A stretch of DNA of 20,206 nucleotides from Antrodiella citrinella (taxonomy: Eukaryota; Basidiomycota; Agaricomycetes; Polyporales; Steccherinaceae): positions 1-20,206 of the forward strand of contig SGPM01000425.1 of NCBI GenBank assembly GCA_004802725.1, written 5' to 3'. Each line of letters begins with the position of its first letter. The first letter of the stretch is position 1. The position numbers and the translations under genes are program-made. The notes under the pieces are model-generated. The model did not search any database, was not told the DNA's origin, and saw nothing but the letters and a program-made list of their open reading frames with translations. Positions 10,810-18,872 of this stretch are shown here, in pieces.

Positions 10810-13095
10810 TCAGGCCGGAACGTCGATCAGCTGACAGCGGGCATAATGTCGAGACAGAGCTCGCTGAATGTCCTGACGCCTGACAGATCGAACGATAGTC
10901 TCACCGCACAGGTAACAAAAATGGCTAAAAGTCAGAACAAATCAGAATTGGACAGTTATGAAGGGGATCTGAGAGACGTACGTGTTGCAACCTGGCGATG
11001 GACACTAGACATGCCAGTGAGTGCAAGGCGAACGAAGAAGAGGTCCAGTACCTACTGTCATATGATTACAGCCGTCCAATTTCTCCGTTGGGGTGCGGCA
11101 TCCTTTGCGATGTCAATTAGCCACGCGAAGTCTGGAGTGTTAGAACCACAGTACCTGGACAGTGCTTCCAACCCCGTTGATTCATGAGATGGTTCAACTC
11201 ATTTGTACCATCACAAGAATGCTGAGGACCTCCAACGTCGATAGTCCTGGAACAGTTCTTGCACCAGACATAGTTGCAGTTCGGCAGTGGACACACTATC
11301 AAATCCTGTGCTTCGTATTCCGATTTGTCAACGAAGACCGCTTGCTGACATCTACAAATTATGTTGACACTCGGTGGTTCGTCTTGATACAAGACGATGA
11401 AACTTGCCGGCGACAATGTAACAAGATAGAGAACGCAGCCATCTCCAGCTCCGTGAACAAAGCAAACTCTTCTTCCGTCAGGCCGATCTGCTGGACTATG
11501 ATCGTACTTAATGCTATTGAGAATATGAGCGACGTCTCGAGTGGTGAGAAGATATTGACTTACTACCAGGATCTGTTTTGTCTCTATCCGCTGAGCAAAT
11601 AGGGCATAGAATGGGAAAGCGGTGCTCCCCAAGCTTCGAGCGAATATAGCCCCTCACACAGTCCCTACAGAACTCATGTCCGCAAGGATCTACCCTAGCA
11701 ATCATGAACTCCGAGTGTTCTTCAAAGCAAACGCCACAATGGAACGTCGCCGGTACGGTGGCCTGTAGATCTCTCATCTGCACCCGCAGACGGTGGTCTT
11801 CCTCTTCAAATTCTCGTTGCTTCTCTGCTGCGAGGTGCGCAGATTCACCGATATCCTCGGAGTCGGCTTGCCACTCGAGCTGGATGCGAGTAGCAAAGAC
11901 GAAGTCGTCGTCATCCTTCTCTTCAACCGCGTGCATGATCATCTTCCCGTTAGGCTTCGTCGAGGTGGCTGCGGTAGTCGCACTCGACGTTCCAGGAAGT
12001 TTGGAACTGGATGCTATCGGTTCGAAGGATGACGATGACGACGACCGCCAGACAGTCGAGAAAACGGAGGAGGGTTGACTGGGCATCTGCTGCCCAGTTG
12101 AAAACGCGCGTCGTAGCGTCATAACCTGATCTTCCAACCTGGCGTTTCCTTCGGAAAGGTTGTCAACTTGCGACTGCAGATCATTGTAGGCGACTTGAAG
12201 CGATGCCCTTTCCGCCTTCAGAGCCAAAACTTCCAAGCTAGACTCCAAAACAGCATCGACAAGCTCCACGGAGTCTGACAGGGTACTTTTGATAGTGAAG
12301 GCGTACCCGGAATAGTTGGCGAGAAGCTGGGCTTGCCACTGTAGAGACGTGTCGGTAAGGAGATGAGGATCGTATTTGAACAACTCGGAAAGATAGTCGG
12401 CAGCCGCCTCGAGGTCAGGATGAAATATGAAGGCAGCACCCTCTGGATGGTTGTGTCGAGGATGAGAGTCGAATAGGACGAAGACATCCTTCGTTTCCGT
12501 GGTTATCTTCAAGAGACAAACGATCTCTGGGGGACGGGTTACCACAAGTGCCGTAGTCCCAGTGGTAGTGTTCTGTAGACGACTATGTGAAGTATAGGTT
12601 AGCTAGCACACCTTCTGACGGGGTAACATTCAAGACGAACGCTAGCAAGGCTCGAAATTGATCCCTCCTCGGGCGGTTGTACTGAGACCACAACGGAGTC
12701 AGTGTCTTATCGAAGATAGGTGCTTTGAGTATATCGTCAACATCTAGGTGCGCGGGAGTAGACCAATGAAAACATATTCGCAGAATATCCTGTAATTGAG
12801 CTCGTCAGATCCGCTCGCCTACAGCATTGCTGCCTCTACTCACCTCAAGAGTCTCTTTCTTGACCATTTCTTCCAGTAATGCGACCCCTTTCAATCCATC
12901 ACGCTCCTTGCCAAGGATGATCCTGGCACAATTGAGAGCTGCGAGGCCACACGCCGACGCGCCTCCTCCATCGCCTCCTACATACTGACTTCGGCCTGGA
13001 AAAGACACAATGTGTTCTGACCTCCCACGCAATACGTCCGCCAGAGGCCCGTCCATACTTGGTTTGGAGAGACTCGGTCTGCTGAAGGATACCAT
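10810..13095 (-). CDS. Putative cysteine protease (DUB-like) fused to RING-IBR-RING E3 ubiquitin ligase, 635 aa
   Basis: Exons in reading order: 13095-12844, 12789-12641, 12582-11564, 11513-11408, 11351-11155, 11102-11056, 11004-10982, 10924-10810; total 1,908 nt, an exact multiple of three. N-terminal domain (residues 1 to about 235): a papain-like nucleophile motif ASACGLAALN (C49) starting a helix, then FDSHPR (D172, H174), a Cys...Asp-x-His arrangement found in some deubiquitinating cysteine proteases. Residues 247-293 form a heptad-rich coiled coil, followed by a Ser/Thr-rich linker and an acidic stretch. The RBR module has RING1 (C416, C419, C434, H436, C439, C442, C460, C463), an IBR at about 504-568, and RING2 with C573, C576, the likely catalytic C586 in DGCNHM, C591, C596, C601 and C604. 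RBR ligases pass ubiquitin through that cysteine. Protease activity is inferred from motif spacing only. The 11407-11352 intron is GC-AG. It is convergent with the large GTPase gene, 243 bp away. Confidence 0.9.
11352..11407 (-). other. Non-canonical GC-AG intron in the RBR gene
   Basis: The donor is CGCCG|GCAAGT and the acceptor TTTGTAG|ATG (56 nt). Splicing gives HCRRCQQAVFVD, the start of the IBR zinc ligands. No GT donor in this stretch yields that join. This is the second GC-AG intron in the window. Confidence 0.8.
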
Positions 13096-13541
13096 GGTGA
13101 ATGCGCAGCGAAGGTAAGCAACAGGGGCACACGAGGCTCAGGAAATAGTGCGGAGGGAGAGATACCCAAGTTAGTGTATGCGTTTGCCAGAACTGTAAAG
13201 TGACCGTGAGTCCAAGATGCGGTCTAGCTCAGATCAAGCGTATGAAGGTCGAGATAGAGTGGTCAATGTGCAAGATCGTATATGATCAGGAGGAGATCGA
13301 CGGCGACGTCTATAGCAGACGGCGTCCGCGTCAATACAGCACTACAAAGGTACGACCTTAAAGCAGCAGAAATTGTAAACCTCCTTTCGAAAACATACAC
13401 AAGACATCGATGGTCATCAGTCATGCACAAGACTATGCTACAGGTACTCTGTGGGGATTGAAGGGATCATTAGACTTCCCGACTATGCAAAGATGTACAA
13501 AACCACGCCGACCAAACATTTGACTCTGAAGTCGAACTCAA
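13096..13541. other. Intergenic region upstream of the RBR gene
   Basis: 446 bp between the start of the RBR-protease gene and the 3' end of prefoldin subunit 2, both on the minus strand. It should hold the promoter of the former and the terminator of the latter. I see no coding frame, RNA gene or notable repeat. Confidence 0.6.
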
Positions 13542-14095
13542 CTACACATTCGTTGGTCGAATGTTATATTCCTGTTTGAACGTGTCGAACTCGTCCTCCT
13601 TGCTTTTGTACTGCTCCGCTAGGCCAGCGATCACTTTGCGGATCTGCACAAGTCGGTAAGCCACGTTGAATAGGAAAGTGTATGCGTGCACGCACCCCGT
13701 CGCGATTTGTCTGCAGCGCAGGCACGACATCCTTGACAGTTCTTTCCACCAGGACACCACCGACTAACCGGAAGCACTTCCTGTCTGGCTCCTCCGCTAG
13801 CACTTCATCAAGAGTGGTCAGGACTAATCTGACACGGGATGATCTGTATGAGCGGCGATGACAGAATAGAGGATTAGTTGACATACGAGTGCTCCTCTGC
13901 TTCCTGCTCCAACTCTCCAATCTTACTCGCCAACGATTGCAAGTCGCCTTGGTAACGATTATAGGACTGCTGGATCTCTGGCTAGTCGTGAACCATTCAT
14001 GAATGACCTCAAAACATATAGGTTGTTTCTGGCAACATACCCTGCATGGATAGCGTCGGTGGTTTGGCAGATTTCTTGACCTTCGTAGAAGACAT
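13542..14095 (-). CDS. PFD2: Prefoldin subunit 2 (126 aa)
   Basis: Exons in reading order: 14095-14041, 13977-13887, 13828-13696, 13643-13542; total 381 nt. Prefoldin is the hexameric cytosolic chaperone that hands unfolded actin and tubulin to the CCT chaperonin; subunit 2 is a beta-type subunit. The protein has the family plan: an N-terminal coiled-coil helix (QSYNRYQGDLQSLASKI...), a central hairpin with the highly conserved RKCFRLVGGVLVERTVKDV, and a C-terminal helix ending YNIRPTNV, close to the C-terminal pattern of eukaryotic PFD2. The length is normal. In intron 2 the acceptor at 13829 was chosen over one 15 nt upstream in reading order because it gives EEHSLVLTTLDEV, matching the family. 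It is divergent from the complex I gene at 14349. Confidence 0.95.
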
Positions 14096-14348
14096 TGCGA
14101 CAAATGAAGAGGTTGAAATGTGCAAGTACGTGGACGCTGTGTGGATGAACTGCAGCAAGTCGTAAATATCAGATCGTCTCGCTGTGATTGGCTGCCGAGA
14201 ATCCCGGCAACACCCGAATCGCATCTGGTGTTGTGTTGACCCGTCACCGCCGTCCCACACATCGTCCACCTTCCTCTCCTCGTCGTCTCAAACATTCTCG
14301 AGGGCTGAGTCGTCCGCTTGCGTCGGCTATCGACCGTTTCTTACAATC
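14096..14348. promoter_or_regulatory. Bidirectional promoter between prefoldin 2 and complex I subunit, with CCAAT element
   Basis: The two start codons face away from each other across 253 bp. An inverted CCAAT box, GATTGGC, lies at 14186-14192, and a C/T-rich tract at about 14265-14290 is typical of fungal core promoters. CCAAT boxes are bound by the Hap2/3/5 complex, which controls respiratory genes in fungi; a role here is inference. No clear TATA box was seen. Confidence 0.55.
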
Positions 14349-15414
14349 ATGTCGTTCCTTCGAGCTTATCTTGCCGCTGGGCCGTCGTCGCGCCTCGTTC
14401 AAGCCCGCCTCGCAGGCGTTGGGGCACAGACCATGCTGGCACGCAGAATGTTTTCTAACACCTCACGGCTGTTGGCCCAAGCACCTAAACACGCCGACCA
14501 CTCTCATCACGCCCACTCGCTCCCTCTGACCGCGAAGCACGGTGATGATATTAACCCATACAAAGGCGGGCCCAGTGCCATTGAAAAGGCCGTCCACCTT
14601 TTCTTCTTCACTGAAATCCTTAGAGGTAAGTGCATGCGCCATCGAACGTTTTGTTCTGAGTTCAAATGTTCTAAATTTGAAACTGTGTATAGGGATGTGG
14701 ATCGTTCTCGAGCAATTCTTCCGTCCACCATACACTATCATGTACCCTTTCGAGAAGGGTCCCTTATCACCTCGTTTCCGCGGTGAACATGCGTTGCGAA
14801 GATATCCAAGTGGGGAGGAACGTTGCATTGGTATGTACAAAGAATTTTTTGGACATACCATATTTTGATGTATTCCACCGGTTCAGCGTGCAAGCTTTGT
14901 GAAGCAATCTGCCCTGCTCAGGCCATCACTATCGAGAGTGAGGCCCGTCTGGATGGTTCGAGGAGAACAACCCGATATGGTCTGTCATTCGGTCCATTCA
15001 TGTTCCGGGTGTATTACTTATCCTCTTCCGTTTTGCACATAGATATTGACATGACCAAGTGCATTTACTGCGGTTTCTGTCAGGAGGCGTGTCCTGTGGA
15101 TGCAATTGTCGAGAGTACGCGTCACCATGTTCCTAAGATGACATCTATTGACTTACTGACCTTTTTCGCAAAATCCTTTCGTGGTGTCCTGTTTCACTCT
15201 CGTGTAGCGCAAAACCAGGAATTTTCTACTGAGACTCGCGAGGAGCTGCTTTACAACAAGGAGAAATTACTTGCCAATGGTGATCGGGCAGAGGCCGAAA
15301 TTGCTGCTAACTTGCATGGTGCGTCTGGCTTCTCGGACTTCTGTCCGATTGCTATACGGTACTTTGGCTAACTCGAGTGTGTTGTTTGCAATAGCGGATC
15401 ACGTATACCGGTGA
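14349..15414 (+). CDS. NDUFS8: NADH:ubiquinone oxidoreductase (complex I) 23-kDa iron-sulfur subunit, TYKY (236 aa)
   Basis: Exons: 14349-14625, 14693-14830, 14887-14979, 15043-15114, 15208-15318, 15395-15414; total 711 nt. This subunit carries clusters N6a and N6b in the hydrophilic arm of complex I and passes electrons towards ubiquinone. Both 2[4Fe-4S] ferredoxin motifs are intact: [12 protein letters not shown] (C137, C140, C143, C147) and [12 protein letters not shown] (C176, C179, C182, C186). The N-terminus is rich in Arg, Ala and Ser and lacks acids, as expected for a mitochondrial targeting peptide, and a His-rich linker follows. The C-terminus [14 protein letters not shown]...ADHVYR is family-typical, and the length is normal. 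The 93-nt (15115-15207) and 76-nt (15319-15394) introns are longer than the local average, and the last exon encodes only six residues plus stop. Confidence 0.97.
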
Positions 15415-16635
15415 CGGGGGTCAGGCTGTTGGAGGATTCTGAGAAGTTTCGCCTGGGAAGCTGTTCAGGTCACGGGTGGGAAGTCTTCTCCGTCTCCTTT
15501 GTGGCTTGTATGTTTCCCTCAGCGAATAGCTTATTCCCCTTTCTCTCAATGCTAAAGACAGAACTTTCGAACATCTGCTTTGGGTTGACGCCTTTGAGAG
15601 AGTGCGGAGATGGAACTTTATCACTGCCGCGGGTCGGCGTTCCAGCATTGTTCGGAATCGACTTGCCTTCAACAGATTCCTCTCCTCTGCTGCTGCAAAC
15701 CGCTCATGTTCAATCAGACAGATCAAGCCAAGTGTGCTAGATTGATGACCGGTCATACAATCACGACCATGATCAGCTTGTCGAGTTGCTGAGGCCCAGA
15801 CTCGTCAGTCATGACGCAGCTTTTGACCCAGAGCGGTTGGTTCGAGCTCTCGGACTTGAGACGCTTTGTTTGTATGACAGATCTTGCCCACAACGAACGG
15901 AACGGATGTCCACGCGAGCGATACCTCACGGCGAACACGAGCCTCTCAAACGGCTTTGACGACCTCGTCATCCCAATCCGGCAATGCAAGCTAGCTGAAG
16001 TGCGTATCCATAACAGACACATTCCATTGTCCCACTCGCTCAAACCTTGTTAGATGCTCAACGACCTGCGATTGGTTGGGTCCCCGGAATCCAAGCACGG
16101 AAAGTCTTGACGGGGTTTCGTGACCCGTATCGGGGGCAATACGCGAGACAGAGAAACCACTCTCGGTTTCACATTGCCCTACTCAGAGAACTCTTCGGCG
16201 CACTTCATCGCGTTTGTCCGGCACTGCTTTGACGCACGGTCCGCAGGGTCCTGGGTTGATGGTACTTTATCACCCCTATCCCGTCTCATCCATCTGTCTT
16301 CGAACTGGTGAACAGGTGAAAGCGTAGCTGCAATTGGGAGCACATCACCCGTGCTATCCGCTTACAGCCGACGTGCGTGCGTGCGTGTCCGCAAGCAAGC
16401 GGTGAACGTCGATCCCTACCCCGAATGAACGGAAGAACATGCACAGATGAAATAGGTGGAGCTGGTTTGTATGTACTCTTCACGCGGGACTGGCAAGCCG
16501 AGTGAGACTCTCCACTGAGATAGCGGTGGGTTTGGCTGACCGCATTCATCCATTCAGTCCAAATCGCAATGTCAACCATCCGCCGACACCCCAAGGTGCC
16601 CCGGCTAGGTCTTCGAGTTGAATACAACCACAACC
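15415..16635 (+). pseudogene. Gene-poor stretch with protein-like fragments, possibly a decayed gene
   Basis: No intact gene could be built. Plus-strand fragments look protein-like but break into different frames. One runs about 15557-15746 (RTFEHLLWVDAFERVRRWN... to KPSVLD, then stop). It appears to continue one base out of frame from 15744 (DDRSYNHDQLVELL...) to about 15950. Another, at 15811-16034, can splice through a well-formed 15-nt-donor-context GTGCGT...GTTAG intron to the frame at 16050, which meets a TGA after 18 codons and then reopens through 16270. A GTATGT...AAAG intron could precede the first fragment. I recognise no family. The alternatives are a real gene whose introns I failed to resolve, assembly errors, or 3' UTR and promoter sequence. 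The last 370 bp are presumably the promoter of the next gene. Confidence 0.3.
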
Positions 16636-17881
16636 ATGAACTTACAAACCATCATAAACGCAGACGACGTGGGCGGACTCCGACGGAACTATACGGGACA
16701 CGCGTAAGCACCATTCAAACAATACTACCTGCGTTTATTTACCTATGAGGACCTACTTACACCGGTTTCATTCCAGGTTGGGAGAGTTGGGCGAAAGCAC
16801 TACAGAGTTTCGGAGCGCTCGGGGATGGGATCCGCCACCCGGGTCAATCAAACCCAGCCCGTCTTCACGTTTGCCACCACCACCACCGCTCCACCTAGCT
16901 TCTACCAATCCCAAACCGGATTCTGCTGCGCAGAAGGAGACTCCGAGACCAACGAAACGGCGCAAGATTGCTGCGACTAGTTCTACAGATGGCAGCCCAC
17001 TTTTGCCACCTCCGCCAAAGGCGAACGGGAACAGGAACAGGAAACGCCAGCCCGTGGGCGGGCCCGTCGCCGCCGACAAGTCCAGGCTTTCTCCTTCTAA
17101 ACCTCCGGTTGGTTCTGGTTCTGGGGCAAACGTCCCTACATCAGCTGTCGGCAAGCGCCGCCGCCGTCAGCCTCAGCAGCCTCATGACGCCTTGCTTAAT
17201 GTTCCCAGTCCTGGTAACACCAAAGGCAAAGCACCTCGAACCAAGTCTCAGACTTCCCCAAGAGGCCGGACGAAGACGCATACGCACGTGGGACCACCAC
17301 GATCGTCAGCCTCAGCGTCCCCGGCCTCGCCATCTGAAGCGCAGCACGTCCTTCGCTTGGCCCGCGAAACCGCGCAATCGGAGTCTCTAGCCTCGCTGGG
17401 ACACACGCATCCGTTCATCATGGACGTCATACTGGACTCGCAGCCGCAGGTCACGCGGTACAGCGAGGACGTGCTCATGGATGCTCTCGAGGCGCGTCAC
17501 CGCTCACGGTCGTTCTCGCTCGGGTTCACGACTCAGCACGACTTGGACGCTTACTGGGCCGAACAGAGTGCGTCGCCTGGGCACAGCGTCGGGAAGGCAT
17601 TCGAACGGGTGAAGCCGAAGGAGATTTACCGTGTTTCTGCGGAAAGGTCGACTGCGACGTGGGATGGCGCGTTGGAGCCAGATCCAGACCCTGTCCCTGC
17701 GTCCCCTTTACAGAGGCTCAGTATTCAGGACGTTGAACATAGCCACGATGACAAGGAGGGCACTCTTATAACTCATAGCCACCCCCAAGTTGATACGGAG
17801 GACTTTTCTCTCGGAAGATATCAGGATTCGGGCGGAGGGGATCAAGATCACTCAGATTCTGCAGGGTCTGGTCGGGGATGA
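16636..17881 (+). CDS. Unrecognised proline-rich, basic, probably nuclear protein (390 aa)
   Basis: Exons 16636-16703 and 16777-17881, total 1,173 nt, separated by a 73-nt GTAAGC...TCCAG intron. The first exon encodes MNLQTIINADDVGGLRRNY. The protein then becomes Pro/Ser-rich, with a nuclear-localisation-like PRPTKRRKI (about 79-87), a second basic cluster GKRRRRQ, and many Ser/Pro/Lys sites before about residue 210. A more ordered stretch follows (about 220-320, including HPFIMDVILDSQPQVTRYSE), then an acidic, Gly/Asp-rich tail. No domain is recognised; it could be a transcriptional or chromatin accessory factor, but that is only inferred from composition. Reading as one long exon after a short coding first exon supports a real gene. 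It is convergent with the minus-strand gene ending at 18873. Confidence 0.75.
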
Positions 17882-18872
17882 GACATGAACTGGGTAGCTT
17901 ATTGTTTGTCTTTGGTTTGGGTCTGTGGGTATTCCGAGGATAATGATATGATGAACAACAGATTCTAGACAGACACGAATACGCTATGGCAGTTGCTGAT
18001 ATCGATCGGTGTTGGCGCAAGGTCTTGGTCGGCTTCGCCGAACGTATATGGTTACGAGTCAACACTGGTCACGACACTTTTACCGTCGTGCCAAACTTGG
18101 CCTGATGAGTGACATTCCATGTGTACGAGTACGTCACGACGATACTCCGTGCGAGAATCCCGCCTCCGAGAGGAATGTCACCGCCTCAAGAATATATGAA
18201 TCAGAGCTTCAAATGTTTTGAATGCGATTCCTCCATGGCATGGCGCATTCACACAATCTATCACCTAGCACACTGCCTTTACGACTACAACTACGTATAT
18301 ACACCCACTTTGCAACCGCCATATGTGAATAAGATCATCAGAGTGTTCTGAAGAATGAAATAAGGATGAAATATACACGATTTGGTGTGGGATTGCCATT
18401 ACCGCGGACGACAGAGAGGGGGAGAAGCGAAATACTGATGCATACGCATGATAAGAACCTCACAAAGCACCGCTTCACGTATTCATTGTGTCCCATCTGG
18501 GTACGGCATCTGGTAAGGTTGTACGCCGGAGAGACCAAGATGGAAGTAACGTCAACCCCCCTCGCGGAGATGAGTCATTACGAGCCATCCTGACCATGAC
18601 ACGACATCGATTCCGACTCCCGAGAGTCCACGTCGATCCATGAGAGCGGATGACAGGCAATCACGATCTGCGCATGAATGCACAGTACGTATATGTATAT
18701 CGCAGCAGGACATTAACACAAGATAACCATCAACAACAAGGGTAATAGTACTGCAAACGGGGGAGATGAGATTCAGACACAAGAAAACTGGGGAAAGGAC
18801 AGAAACACACGGAGCAAAATAACCTTCACATCTCAATAAACCACGGGCATCACTGCGCACACCTCGGCTCCC
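17882..18872. other. Convergent intergenic region, probably two 3' UTRs
   Basis: About 990 bp between the stop of the proline-rich gene and the stop of the Arg/Asp-rich gene. It is less GC-rich than the flanking coding sequence. Short open frames on both strands lack recognisable domains. An AATAAA occurs at 18834 (+), far from the plus-strand stop. No RNA gene or mobile element was identified. Confidence 0.55.

Noticed and set aside
14184..14348. N-terminal extension of the complex I subunit from the open frame upstream of the ATG at 14349
   Set aside because: The extension overlaps the CCAAT/CT-rich promoter and would bury the mitochondrial targeting sequence that begins naturally at 14349.
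16768..17154. A 128-codon minus-strand frame, Gly-rich
   Set aside because: Antisense shadow of the proline-rich exon on the plus strand.
18100..18120. CTGATGAG, a hammerhead-ribozyme-like core element
   Set aside because: No GAAA core or flanking stems at suitable distance; a chance octamer.
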